A model generated the notes under the pieces. It made no database searches. It worked only from the letters and a program-made list of their open reading frames with translations, and was not told the DNA's origin. Shown piece by piece: positions 24,903 to 34,156 of a DNA stretch of 64,000 nt. The translations under genes and the position numbers were made by a program. Source of the stretch: a gamma proteobacterium symbiont of Ctena orbiculata (lineage in GTDB: Bacteria; Pseudomonadota; Gammaproteobacteria; Chromatiales; Chromatiaceae); contig NATW01000119.1 in assembly GCA_003094555.1 (NCBI GenBank), forward strand, positions 62,001 to 126,000, given 5' to 3'. Position 1 is the first letter of the stretch, and every line of letters begins with the position of its first letter.

Positions 24903-26303
24903 TCAATGCCCTCCACCCTTGAGCGTAGTCACCATACCCTCGATCGTATCCTTGGCATCACCGAAGATGAGAGAGGTGTTGTCCTGATAAAAAAGCAGAT
25001 TATCAACACCCGAGTAACCTGGATTCATCGAGCGCTTAAGAAAATAGACCTGTCTCGATTTCGCGGCTTCCAGAATGGGCATACCGTAGATCGGGCTGGA
25101 GGAGTCTGATTTGGCCGCCGGATTGACCACGTCATTGGCCCCAACCACAAGTGTCACATCGGCAGTTGGAAACTCAGAATTGATTTCATCCATCTCTATC
25201 ACATGGTCATAAGGAATATCCGCCTCGGCCAGCAGTACATTCATATGTCCCGGCATACGCCCGGCAACTGGATGAATGGCGAATTTGACTGTCACATCCC
25301 GTGCTTCAAGCTCCTCCATCATCTCCTTCAAGGCATGCTGTGCCTGGGCCACCGCCATACCGTAACCCGGTACGATAATGACCTTGCTGGCATCTTCCAT
25401 CCAGTAGATGGCATCGTCCACCGAGGCAGATTTGACCCCCTTCTCCGCAGCCACCCCGGCGGCACTGGGAGCGCCGTCCGACTCACTGCCAAAACCACCG
25501 AATACCACATTGATAATGGAACGATTCATGGCCCGGCACATGATAAACGAGAGAATGGCACCGGAAAAACCGACCAAGGCGCCCACGATGATCAGCAGCA
25601 GATTACCCAGGGTAAAACCGGTCGCTGCCGCCGCCCAGCCCGAGTAGCTGTTGAGCATGGAGATGATAACCGGCATATCCGCACCACCGATGGGAATAAT
25701 CAGGGTAAAGCCCAGTACGAATGCCAGCAGGGTTATCAGCACCAGGGAAGTCATACTCCCTGTCATACCGAAGTGAACCCCCAGCAACACCGTGACGATG
25801 GCGATAACCGCATTCAGGGCATGTTGTCCCTTGAATTTAACCGGCGCTCCACTGACCAATCCCTGTAGCTTGGCGAAGGCTACCACCGAACCGGAAAAGG
25901 TAATCGCACCGATAATGATACCTGCCGATAACTCACCCAGCATGACTGGATCGAGGGTGCCCGCGGCATCATGATTGAGATAGGTGCCGATAGCCACCAA
26001 CACCGCCGCCATACCGACGAAGCTATGCAGAGCCGCCACCAGTTGCGGCATTGCAGTCATCTGCACCCGTGCGGCGAGGACCGTACCGATCACTGCACCA
26101 ACCACCACACCGACGATGATGAAACCGTATGACTGTACTTCGTTACCGAACAGGGTGGCGAGGATGGCGATGGCCATACCAGCCATGCCGAGATAATTGC
26201 CGCGGCGGGCCGAAGCCGGATGGGTAAGGCCCTTGAGGGCGAATATGAATAGGATTGCTGATATCAGATAGGCAATCGCTTGGGTATTTGCTGAAATCTC
26301 CAT
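24903..26303 (-). CDS. pntB: NAD(P) transhydrogenase subunit beta
   Basis: A 466-residue inner-membrane protein that, with PntA, moves hydride from NADH to NADP using the proton gradient. The N-terminal half has about eight to nine membrane segments (TIGVVVGAVIGTVLAA-like, domain II). The C-terminal domain III binds NADP(H): VIIVPGYGMAVAQAQHA near residue 310, HPVAGRMPGHMNVLLAEA near 345, and VVGANDVVNPAAK near 390. It is the last gene of pntAA-pntAB-pntB, 11 bp after pntAB. Length matches E. coli PntB (462). Confidence 0.96.
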   Translation of the reverse strand: MEISANTQAIAYLISAILFIFALKGLTHPASARRGNYLGMAGMAIAILATLFGNEVQSYGFIIVGVVVGAVIGTVLAARVQMTAMPQLVAALHSFVGMAAVLVAIGTYLNHDAAGTLDPVMLGELSAGIIIGAITFSGSVVAFAKLQGLVSGAPVKFKGQHALNAVIAIVTVLLGVHFGMTGSMTSLVLITLLAFVLGFTLIIPIGGADMPVIISMLNSYSGWAAAATGFTLGNLLLIIVGALVGFSGAILSFIMCRAMNRSIINVVFGGFGSESDGAPSAAGVAAEKGVKSASVDDAIYWMEDASKVIIVPGYGMAVAQAQHALKEMMEELEARDVTVKFAIHPVAGRMPGHMNVLLAEADIPYDHVIEMDEINSEFPTADVTLVVGANDVVNPAAKSDSSSPIYGMPILEAAKSRQVYFLKRSMNPGYSGVDNLLFYQDNTSLIFGDAKDTIEGMVTTLKGGGH

Positions 26304-26314
26304 CGGTCAGGCAC

Positions 26315-26602
26315 TCACTTATCTTTTTTCTTGAACATGGCCAACATCCGGTTGGTTACCAGGAACCCGCCGAAAACGTTGATAGAAGCCAACAATACCG
26401 CTACAAAACCGAAAATCTCTGCGGCAGTGCCCGCTGTCTCCAGACCGGTCACCAACAGGGCACCAACGATGATAATGCCTGATATGGCATTGGTCAGGGC
26501 AACCAAAGGCGTATGCAACGAGGGGGTTACCCCCCATATCACCCAGTAACCGATAAAACAGGCAAGAACGAAAACGTATAATGCAACCAGTGTGTCAGGC
26601 AT
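26315..26602 (-). CDS. pntAB: NAD(P) transhydrogenase subunit alpha, membrane part (PntA part 2)
   Basis: A 95-residue membrane protein corresponding to the C-terminal membrane domain of PntA. Three hydrophobic helices are visible: [33 protein letters not shown] and [18 protein letters not shown]. The short basic end (FKKKDK) is typical. It encodes separately what is fused to the dehydrogenase domain in E. coli, as in Rhodospirillum rubrum. It lies 43 bp after pntAA and 11 bp before pntB. Confidence 0.94.
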   Translation of the reverse strand: MPDTLVALYVFVLACFIGYWVIWGVTPSLHTPLVALTNAISGIIIVGALLVTGLETAGTAAEIFGFVAVLLASINVFGGFLVTNRMLAMFKKKDK

Positions 26603-26645
26603 GGGATCACTCTCGTATAGGTTGTTTTTGTGACATGGAGCTGAC

Positions 26646-27743
26646 TTAAGACCCGGATCTCAGACGCATAGCCTGGGTGATCTCATCTTCTTCAAGATCC
26701 TTCAGCAACAGGCCGTCTTCACCCTTCTCCACCATGATATTCAGCAGGTTCATGATATTTCCACCATAGAAGGCACTCGCATCAGAAGCCACCATGGAGG
26801 GATAATTGGTATGACCGACAATGGTCACACCATGCTTTACAACCACCTTGTCGGCCTCGGTCAAGGGACAATTGCCACCTGTCGCCGCTGCCAGATCGAT
26901 CACTACAGAACCGTCACGCATGTTTTTAATCACCTCCTCGGTAACCAACACGGGCGCGGGACGGCAGGGAATCAATGCGGTAGTGATAATGATATGCGCC
27001 TTGCTCAACTCATCAGCAAGGGCTTGCTGCTGTTTCGCCTTGGCCTCTTGGGAAAGCTCTTTTGCATAGCCTCCCTCACCGGATCCACTCTCACCGATAT
27101 CGAGTTCTATGGCTTTGGCCCCCAGGGATTCGATCTGCTCCTTGGTTTCCGGACGTACGTCATAGGCAAGCACATCGGCCCCCAGACGTCTCGCGGTTGC
27201 AATCGCCTGCAGGCCGGCAACCCCGGCGCCCAAAACCACCAATCTCGCCGGTTTGGCCGAACCTGCCGAGGTCATCATCAGGGGTAAGAAACGCCCGTAG
27301 TGGAGCGCTGCTTCGATGACCGATCGATAACCCGCGATATTACTTTGGGAAGAGAGGGCGTCCATTGCCTGGGCCCTTGAGATTCTGGGGATTCTCTCCA
27401 TGGCGAGATAGATGACCTGCTTGGCCAGGAGCGTGTTCAGGGTCTCATCAAGCTCACAGGATTCGATATGCGCAATCAATAACGAACCTTCGGGTAGCTC
27501 ATCGGCCTCGCTTGCTGAAGGTTTACGTACCCGCACCAGAATATCGGCCTTCAATACCTCTGCAGGCGAGACAATCTCAGCCCCGGCATCCCGATACTGA
27601 TCATCAGTGAAATCAGCGTTTTCACCCGCGCCGGCGGTAACCTTGATAGAGAAACCTTTATTACTCAGTTTCTTGACAATATCCGGTGAGAGAGCGACAC
27701 GCTTTTCCCCCACCGCTGATTCTTTCAATAGGCCTATTTTCAT
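26646..27743 (-). CDS. pntAA: NAD(P) transhydrogenase subunit alpha, NAD-binding part (PntA part 1)
   Basis: A 365-residue soluble domain I that binds NAD(H). It starts [20 protein letters not shown], typical of the AlaDH/PntA N-terminal domain. The Rossmann motif [21 protein letters not shown] lies near residue 170, preceded by RPIxxx-like loop [39 protein letters not shown] near 285 is the second signature. It is the first gene of a three-gene pnt operon. The 520 bp upstream are non-coding and should carry its promoter. Confidence 0.95.
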   Translation of the reverse strand: MKIGLLKESAVGEKRVALSPDIVKKLSNKGFSIKVTAGAGENADFTDDQYRDAGAEIVSPAEVLKADILVRVRKPSASEADELPEGSLLIAHIESCELDETLNTLLAKQVIYLAMERIPRISRAQAMDALSSQSNIAGYRSVIEAALHYGRFLPLMMTSAGSAKPARLVVLGAGVAGLQAIATARRLGADVLAYDVRPETKEQIESLGAKAIELDIGESGSGEGGYAKELSQEAKAKQQQALADELSKAHIIITTALIPCRPAPVLVTEEVIKNMRDGSVVIDLAAATGGNCPLTEADKVVVKHGVTIVGHTNYPSMVASDASAFYGGNIMNLLNIMVEKGEDGLLLKDLEEDEITQAMRLRSGS

Positions 27744-28264
27744 CTTTTTTTTACTCAGCCAAATTTAGGTCGTAATAGTACGCTGTTAAGCGCGCTCCAT
27801 TATCCAGCCTAATGGGTTGATTCACAAGAATAGCCAAATGTCTCCATTCCCGCCCATATCATGCTGCACTCAAATAGACACGAGCCCCGTGAACTATATT
27901 ATTATCACTTAAATAACAGTAAGTTATCTAACCTTAGATGGGAGCAAAACAATTCGTTGCTTAGGCACCACAAGCAACAAAACCCAACTAAAACCATAGT
28001 AAAATTAATGTAATATTTGGGAAATTTTTCACATTTTTCGGTTAAATTTGTAAGGACTTTTGCGCTTAAACAGCAGTGAACACAACTTATGTTTTTGTAA
28101 TTGAGCAGGCAAATCGAATCGGTCGCTGGACTGAGTTGATCATTGTTTAGCGTGAGAAACGGTCCACTTCTCTGCCAACGGTGTTGGCATACCTGTATAG
28201 ACAGGAGAGCTGAGGGGGGACGGCAATTTAATCAGATTAGGTGCTTCCCTTTTAGATGGTGCCG
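27744..28264. other. Intergenic region between the tyrosine kinase gene and pntAA
   Basis: The 521 bp separate two minus-strand operons. The middle (about 27900-28100) is strongly A/T-rich. A small perfect hairpin (TGCCAAC, loop GGT, GTTGGCA) lies at 28173-28189, downstream of the kinase gene; it lacks a T-run, so it is at best a weak terminator. The pnt promoter must lie at the right-hand side of pntAA, but I cannot fix its boxes. No credible gene is seen. Confidence 0.5.
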
Positions 28265-29206
28265 TTAATAATAGGTACCGTAGTAGTTATCGCCACGGCT
28301 TTCCCTGCTCTTGTTCAGTACCAGGCCGATCGCCTTGTCGCTGTCCAAGCGGCTCAGTGTATCCTTTATCGCATCCACTGGTGTTCCACCGGCTTCCACA
28401 ACAACCAGTACCTGACCCATGTGTTGATTCAGTACAATTGACTCGCTGGTTGAAAGCAGTGGAGGAGAGTCAAAAATGATGATTCGGTCTTGGTACCTGA
28501 CCGCCACCTCATTGAGTAACTCTTCCATCTCCTTACTGGCAAGTAATTCAGTCGATTTTTCCGAACGTTTTCCTGCAGCTATTATCTTCAGCTTGGGAAT
28601 CTGAGTTTCGAGTATGACATCACCCACGGTACAGTTTTTATCTTCAAGGACATCGATCAGACCTTTTTCATTCTCTATACCGAGCAGTTTACTCAAGGAG
28701 TAACGTAAAACATCGCCATCAATAAGGAGCACGGTCGAATCGAGTTCTGTAGAGATACTCAAGGCTAGATTCAATGCGGTAAATGTTTTACCTTCTGATG
28801 GCAGTGAACTGGAAATGGATACCAGATTCCCATGCTCAATAGGCGCCGCACCTTTACCTAATGCATTCATAATGATCGGGCGCTTTATGATTCGATACTC
28901 TTCAGAGAGCTGCTTATTTCCAGCATGCGGTACGATATATCCAACTCGAGACAGGGATTCGTAGTCCAGTTGAATCTTTTTTGCCGCACCTCTCTTTACA
29001 GACTCCTTGCTGGTGGGGATAGTTGGCTTGGCAGACTGCCCACCAGCGTCTTGCATGACAGGCTTTGTCTGGTGTACTGCAGGTTTGCTACTATCGACCG
29101 CGTTTTCACGAGCCTCCGTACCAGTTGGATTTATAGCATCATTCGCTTTGCTCTTATCCGACTTGGTTTTCGCTAACCTTTCAATGGCTTTCTCAATGCT
29201 GCTCAT
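28265..29206 (-). CDS. XrtA/PEP-CTERM-associated BY-type tyrosine autokinase
   Basis: A 313-residue cytoplasmic bacterial tyrosine kinase. The N-terminus MSSIEKAIERLAK and a Lys/Ser/Pro-rich linker are typical of the PEP-CTERM-locus type. Walker A is SSSLPSEGKTFTALNLA near residue 135, Walker A' LLIDGDVLRYSLSKLL near 165, and Walker B IIIFDSPPLL near 245. The C-terminus DNYYGTYY is the autophosphorylated tyrosine cluster. Such kinases control chain length and export of polysaccharide through a Wzz-type membrane partner, which is not encoded next to it here. It is 29 bp after the export lipoprotein gene and is the last gene of the module. Confidence 0.92.
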   Translation of the reverse strand: MSSIEKAIERLAKTKSDKSKANDAINPTGTEARENAVDSSKPAVHQTKPVMQDAGGQSAKPTIPTSKESVKRGAAKKIQLDYESLSRVGYIVPHAGNKQLSEEYRIIKRPIIMNALGKGAAPIEHGNLVSISSSLPSEGKTFTALNLALSISTELDSTVLLIDGDVLRYSLSKLLGIENEKGLIDVLEDKNCTVGDVILETQIPKLKIIAAGKRSEKSTELLASKEMEELLNEVAVRYQDRIIIFDSPPLLSTSESIVLNQHMGQVLVVVEAGGTPVDAIKDTLSRLDSDKAIGLVLNKSRESRGDNYYGTYY

Positions 29207-29235
29207 CTAGACCGCTTTCCTGTAACTGATGGGTA

Positions 29236-29877
29236 TTAAAACCATGTTTCCGGGATAATCAGAACGTCGCCAGGCATCATTTTAACATTAGCAGAAATAT
29301 CCCCATCTCTGATTAAATCGTCCAGGCGGACACGATACTCGGTGGTTTTTCCATTTACCTTTCTCACCACCTTGGCTTTGTTACCCGCTGCAAATTCAGT
29401 CAAACCACCCACTGCAATAATGACATCAAGCAGAGTCATTCCATCCCTGAAGTTGATCGACTGCGGTTGCGAAGCCTGGCCTACCACCCTCACCTGCTCT
29501 GTATATCGACCGACGAACTCTGTCACGCTGACCGTCACTTTTGGTGATTTGACGAATTTGGAAAGTTTTGCCTCGAGGGTTCTGGCCAAATCGGTCGGTG
29601 TTTTGCCGCTCGCAGGCAGGTCCTCAACCAAGGGTGTGGTAATCATGCCATCTGGACGAACGACCACTTGGGTTGAAAGCTCAGTGTCTCCCCAGACGAA
29701 AACATTCAGTGTATCGCCAGGACCTATGACATACAGCGGAGAATCTGGCCCTGCCACAGAGGCTGAGGCCTGACTTGCAGGTGAGGTCATTTCAGGCGGA
29801 CTTGAACATGCCGCCAGCAAGCTTGCCGAGAAGATCCAAATCCATACCACTGCTTTTTTGTAACCTATTGATAACAT
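29236..29877 (-). CDS. Polysaccharide export lipoprotein (Wza/OPX type, XrtA-associated)
   Basis: A 213-residue periplasmic or outer-membrane export protein. I start it at ATG 29877, with AGGA 8 nt upstream; this gives a lipoprotein signal ending in the lipobox LLAAC near residue 24. The Poly_export domain (YVIGPGDTLNVFVWGDTELS) and a SLBB-type domain (VRVVGQASQPQSINFRDG, then TLLDVIIAVGGLT) follow. It is short and lacks the C-terminal amphipathic helix of Wza, as in OPX proteins of PEP-CTERM loci. It lies 40 bp after prsT and 29 bp before the kinase gene. Confidence 0.92.
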   Translation of the reverse strand: MLSIGYKKAVVWIWIFSASLLAACSSPPEMTSPASQASASVAGPDSPLYVIGPGDTLNVFVWGDTELSTQVVVRPDGMITTPLVEDLPASGKTPTDLARTLEAKLSKFVKSPKVTVSVTEFVGRYTEQVRVVGQASQPQSINFRDGMTLLDVIIAVGGLTEFAAGNKAKVVRKVNGKTTEYRVRLDDLIRDGDISANVKMMPGDVLIIPETWF

Positions 29878-29917
29878 ATTGCATTCCTGATGTTCAACGA
29901 TGTTAACTCCAACTATT

Positions 29918-32734
29918 CTAACCCTTAATTTGAGAGATCTCACTCAAAAGCTTCTTAGCTGCCTCGGATTCGGGGAAATCCTTATGCTCTTTGGTGATTT
30001 TAACCAGCACATCCTGTGCCTGATTTGCCTTGTCCGACCCCACTAGCATAACAGCATAGTGGTAAAGAATGGACGGATCCGAGTGCTTATCCATAATCGG
30101 GGTCAAGATCTTCAAAGCCGTCGCCGTATCTCCCAATTTATGTGTCAGCCAGGCGAAAGTATCTACCACCGACGGGGAGGCATTGCCAGAAATTTCATAC
30201 GCCCGTTTCGCCTGTTCCAGCGCCATGCGTGGTTTCCGATCGAAATTTAGCAGTGCTGAATTGTTGAGGGCAACGATGTTTCGCGGGTTAACCTCTAGCA
30301 GATCATTATATAGCTTAACAGCCGCATTAACTTTCCCCATTGTCTGATAGAGGATCGCCAGTGCCAACTGCGCCTGTTGATTATTTTTGTGAGCTTTTCT
30401 CCAACTGGTCAACAATTTAATTGCACTATCTGGATTCCCATTCTTAATATGCAAATCTGAAAGCTGCTGCATGAGCATAAACGGCGCCTCAGGTGTGGCA
30501 TAGGATTCAAGACTCTTGATGGCTTTATCCATATTCCCCCTTGCCTCGTAGTAGTTTCCCTGAAGGGTCACACCGACATATTTTGTCTCAGCGTCGTTGA
30601 TCAGCTGATCCAGAACAACCTCCACCTGCTGATAGTTTTGCTCCCGCATCTCCAGTTTATATCGTAAAAGTTTGCCTTTAAGGGATGAGGGTATCTGTTT
30701 ATCCAACCTTTGCAGTGTAACCCTGGCCGCTTTCGTATCGCCTCTCTTTGTCTGCAGATTAGCCAGTTGCAAATAGGCCATCTCACTTTGCGGATTATTA
30801 TCCAGCAGTTTTCCTATTGTTGACTCTGCCTGGCTATAGTTACCTGTCTGCTCATCAATCATGGCAAGCATGGATATGACTGCAGGATTGCTGCTCTCCC
30901 TTAACGCCTCGTCGTCAAGATAGGCTGCGGCCTTCTCCGTCTCTTTGCGCCTTAGGAAGTATCTGGCCAAAATGACCCGTGGCAGCCAGGCATTGTCACC
31001 CGTTTCAACAGCTTTTTCCAACCATGTCAGCGCCTCCTTCTGGCCACCGGAACGCTCGCTTATCTGAGCAAGAAGCATCATCGCATTAACGTTCTTTGGT
31101 TCTCTAGCCAGAACCAGATTGAGCCTGTCGCTACCTGCTATCAGTCGTCCGTCCTCAAGGTCCATTCTGGCAAGCGCCAATTGAGCGGGAACAAATTCAG
31201 AATTTTTGTTAACTGTGTCAGTAAAAAACCGCCTTGCAGAATTTCTATTACCCGAATAGAGCTCAATCATGGCTCGCAGATAGAGATCTACTGGACGTCC
31301 TCCTTCGCGATCCAATAGTTGATCAGACAGTTTGCGTGCAGAATCAAAGTCCTGTTTCCTGATGTAAGAGAGGATTAACAGGGTATCTCGCTTTGATGAC
31401 TCCCCTACCCACTCATCTTCCAATTCAGTAATAGCCTCATCCACAGAACCATGATTGATATAGAGACGAGCCAGCTCCTCACGAATGCGGGTATCGCTGG
31501 GATTGTCGTGGGCGGCCTTTTTAAGGAACTCTATTCCTCGTTTGTACTCACCAGACTGACTTGCTGCGCGGCCAATCATGGTGAGAATCTGTTCATCATT
31601 GCTATCTACAGCGCCAGATTCAAGCAGCGCCAGAACCTCCCGTGGCTTGTCCAATTGCAACTTGATTTCGCCAAGAAGTTTTCTGGCCTGGAGATGGGTA
31701 GGCACCTGATTGACATATCGCGTAAGGAGTATGTTTGCCTGCTCTAGATTATTTTCGAAAAAGTGCAGAGCACCGAGCAACAGGACTGTCGGCAGATGAT
31801 TCGGCATAGCCGAATGTGCCCGTGACAGCTTGGTGACAGCACTTTCATAATCCTTGTTCAGGTATTTATAGAGACCTGTGAGATAGTCTACGTAAGGATT
31901 ACTTTTGTATCGAGTCTCCAAGTCTCTAATGTATTGCTCGCTCTCAACCAGCTTTTCCAGATGAAAAAACAGGTGGATAAGATTGACTGTGATGAGATAT
32001 GCATCTTGTTCAGGGTCATTCTCGTTGATCAGTGACAGCGCGCCCTCCAACAGCTCAACCGCTTTGTTATGATCTTCCAGCTGCACATGTACAGCAGCCA
32101 AGTCACGCAATACTTTGTAGTCCGCTTTATCTATCTCCATCGCACGCAGCAGGTATTCCATAGCTTCCGCATTATCATTTCGAATTCTTGCCGCTTTGGC
32201 CAATGATCGTAATGCGGTGACACTGTCCTGGTCCTTTTCCAGCATCTTCCTGGCAAGGGCTACTCCCTGCTCCAGCTTTTTTTCATTGATATAAGCATGC
32301 GAAACTACTGCCCACATCGCCATAGGTTCAATGTCATTCAAACCATCCTGTTCATAGGCCGCTACGATTTCTTCGTATTTCCCCTGCAACTCCCAGGAAG
32401 AGAGTAATATCGTTTGCTGATCGGCTGTTGGCGCCCTGTCGCTCGAAACTATCTTTATCTCCCTTTCTGCAGAAAATCCATCGCCTTTTTTCAAGTAGCA
32501 TCTGGCCAGCAACTGTCTGGCTTCCGTATTAGCTGAGTTATCCTGTAGTATCTGCTTGAGCTCTATCATCGCTTTCGAGTAGTTGCCATTTGCAAAACTG
32601 GTTTGTGCTGATGTAAGTGCCTCTTTATCATCTTTACCGACAGAGCATGCTGGTAATGTGATTTGAAGCGCGAACATGCATAACACAAAAAGCCAAAGGC
32701 TAAACCGCTTAATGTAAATCCCTGCCATTGTCAT
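29918..32734 (-). CDS. prsT: PEP-CTERM system TPR-repeat lipoprotein PrsT
   Basis: A 938-residue exported protein. The signal peptide (SLWLFVLCMFALQITLPAC) ends in a lipobox (LPAC) near residue 30. The remainder is almost entirely tetratricopeptide repeats, visible as recurring A-x-x-x-L-A-x-x-Y patterns (SYAT-type units, for example KAYEQDGLNDIEP, AYLQLANLQTKRGDTKAA, LALAILYQTMGKVNAAVKLY). Length and position beside PrsR and PrsK match PrsT of exosortase/PEP-CTERM systems, thought to take part in assembly or secretion of polysaccharide. It is 58 bp downstream of prsR on the same strand. Confidence 0.9.
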   Translation of the reverse strand: MTMAGIYIKRFSLWLFVLCMFALQITLPACSVGKDDKEALTSAQTSFANGNYSKAMIELKQILQDNSANTEARQLLARCYLKKGDGFSAEREIKIVSSDRAPTADQQTILLSSWELQGKYEEIVAAYEQDGLNDIEPMAMWAVVSHAYINEKKLEQGVALARKMLEKDQDSVTALRSLAKAARIRNDNAEAMEYLLRAMEIDKADYKVLRDLAAVHVQLEDHNKAVELLEGALSLINENDPEQDAYLITVNLIHLFFHLEKLVESEQYIRDLETRYKSNPYVDYLTGLYKYLNKDYESAVTKLSRAHSAMPNHLPTVLLLGALHFFENNLEQANILLTRYVNQVPTHLQARKLLGEIKLQLDKPREVLALLESGAVDSNDEQILTMIGRAASQSGEYKRGIEFLKKAAHDNPSDTRIREELARLYINHGSVDEAITELEDEWVGESSKRDTLLILSYIRKQDFDSARKLSDQLLDREGGRPVDLYLRAMIELYSGNRNSARRFFTDTVNKNSEFVPAQLALARMDLEDGRLIAGSDRLNLVLAREPKNVNAMMLLAQISERSGGQKEALTWLEKAVETGDNAWLPRVILARYFLRRKETEKAAAYLDDEALRESSNPAVISMLAMIDEQTGNYSQAESTIGKLLDNNPQSEMAYLQLANLQTKRGDTKAARVTLQRLDKQIPSSLKGKLLRYKLEMREQNYQQVEVVLDQLINDAETKYVGVTLQGNYYEARGNMDKAIKSLESYATPEAPFMLMQQLSDLHIKNGNPDSAIKLLTSWRKAHKNNQQAQLALAILYQTMGKVNAAVKLYNDLLEVNPRNIVALNNSALLNFDRKPRMALEQAKRAYEISGNASPSVVDTFAWLTHKLGDTATALKILTPIMDKHSDPSILYHYAVMLVGSDKANQAQDVLVKITKEHKDFPESEAAKKLLSEISQIKG

Positions 32735-32792
32735 TGCATAACCACCATACTATCTAGCTATATTGTTACCACTCGTTAACCCCTGGACAGAT

Positions 32793-34154
32793 CTATTTAA
32801 GACCGTATTTATTGACCAGATCATATAAAGTGGGTCTACTGATACCTAACAGATCTGCTGCCTTGGAAACATTTCCACCCACGAAGCTCATCGCTCTAAT
32901 TATCGCTGTTGCCTCTGCCCGTTCCCTGACCTCTCTCAAATTAACCGGCATGACATCTTCACTCTTCTCAGTCAATTGCAGTTCACTGGGAGTGATCAAT
33001 TGATCATCAGCCATAACCACGGAACGTTTTATTCTGTTTTCCAGCTCCCTGACATTTCCTGGCCAGGAATAACCCTCGATGGCTTTCAAGGCTTCATCAG
33101 TAAATCCGCTGACTTTGGAAGAGTTCTGTTTTGCATACTTCTTCAAAAATGACCAAGCCAATAAGACCGCATCCCCCGCACGTTCTCTTAGTGGGGGAAT
33201 ATTGATCGAAATCTCACTGATCCGATAATAGAGATCCTCGCGAAATTCACCTTGCGCAATTTTCTCTTCCAAGTCCTGATTGGTTGCACAAACAACTCTG
33301 ATATCCACAGGAATTTCTTCCCTGCCACCAAGTCTCTCGATTACCCTCTCCTGCAAGAATCGCAACATCTTCGCCTGTAAACCAATCGGCATGTCGCCAA
33401 TCTCATCCAGAAACAGAGTGCCCCCGTTTGCTGACTCGATCTTTCCTATAGTCTTTTTCGAGGCGCCGGTAAACGCACCTTTTTCGTAGCCATAAAGCTC
33501 ACTTTCTAAAAGGTTTTCTGGAATTGATGCGCAGTTTATCGCTGCAAACTTTTCATTATTTCTATCACTCAGGGCATGGATTGACCTGGCAAGCACCTCT
33601 TTGCCGGTTCCGCTATCGCCCAGAAGTAATGCCGTAATGTCTGTCGGGCTGATCTTTTCGATTATTCTGCAAATTTCCAGCATTTCCGGACTATTTGCTA
33701 TGACACCGTCGAGCGGTGAATTGCGCTGAATATTATGCAGCCTGCGGTTCTCATCCTCCAGGCTATAAACATTAAATGCACGCTCGATAATAACCCGCAA
33801 CACATCAGGATCTATCGGTTTTTGATAAAAGTCGTAGGCACCCAATTCAATTGACTTGAGTGCATTCTCACGATCATCATTACCAGTGACTACAATGACT
33901 TTTGTTTGTGGAACTAAATTCAAAATCTCTTGCAATGTCGCAAATCCCTCGCTGACATTGGTGGGATCTGGTGGTAATCCGAGATCAAGGGTAACTACAG
34001 GTGCCGATGTTTTGCGAAGACAGTTTATTGCGCTCACCCTATCGCCGACGATATGCACATCATAACCGTCAAAACTCCATTTGAGTTGGCTTTGCAACCC
34101 AGGATCATCCTCAACTATTATAAGTGATTTCAGATCTTTATTAGCTTTAGCCAC
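32793..34154 (-). CDS. prsR: PEP-CTERM-box response regulator PrsR (sigma-54 activator)
   Basis: A 453-residue NtrC-type regulator. A receiver domain (residues about 10-125) has the phosphoacceptor region [11 protein letters not shown]. The AAA+ domain has Walker [18 protein letters not shown] near 165, the sigma-54 contact loop GAFTGA near 225 and Walker [12 protein letters not shown] near 240. A Fis-type helix-turn-helix ends the protein ([20 protein letters not shown]). It should activate sigma-54 promoters of PEP-CTERM genes after phosphorylation by PrsK. The start is 2 bp after the prsK stop codon. I see no clear -24/-12 (TGGC-N8-TGC) site within the window, so its targets may lie elsewhere. 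Confidence 0.94.
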   Translation of the reverse strand: MAKANKDLKSLIIVEDDPGLQSQLKWSFDGYDVHIVGDRVSAINCLRKTSAPVVTLDLGLPPDPTNVSEGFATLQEILNLVPQTKVIVVTGNDDRENALKSIELGAYDFYQKPIDPDVLRVIIERAFNVYSLEDENRRLHNIQRNSPLDGVIANSPEMLEICRIIEKISPTDITALLLGDSGTGKEVLARSIHALSDRNNEKFAAINCASIPENLLESELYGYEKGAFTGASKKTIGKIESANGGTLFLDEIGDMPIGLQAKMLRFLQERVIERLGGREEIPVDIRVVCATNQDLEEKIAQGEFREDLYYRISEISINIPPLRERAGDAVLLAWSFLKKYAKQNSSKVSGFTDEALKAIEGYSWPGNVRELENRIKRSVVMADDQLITPSELQLTEKSEDVMPVNLREVRERAEATAIIRAMSFVGGNVSKAADLLGISRPTLYDLVNKYGLK

Positions 34155-34156
34155 AA

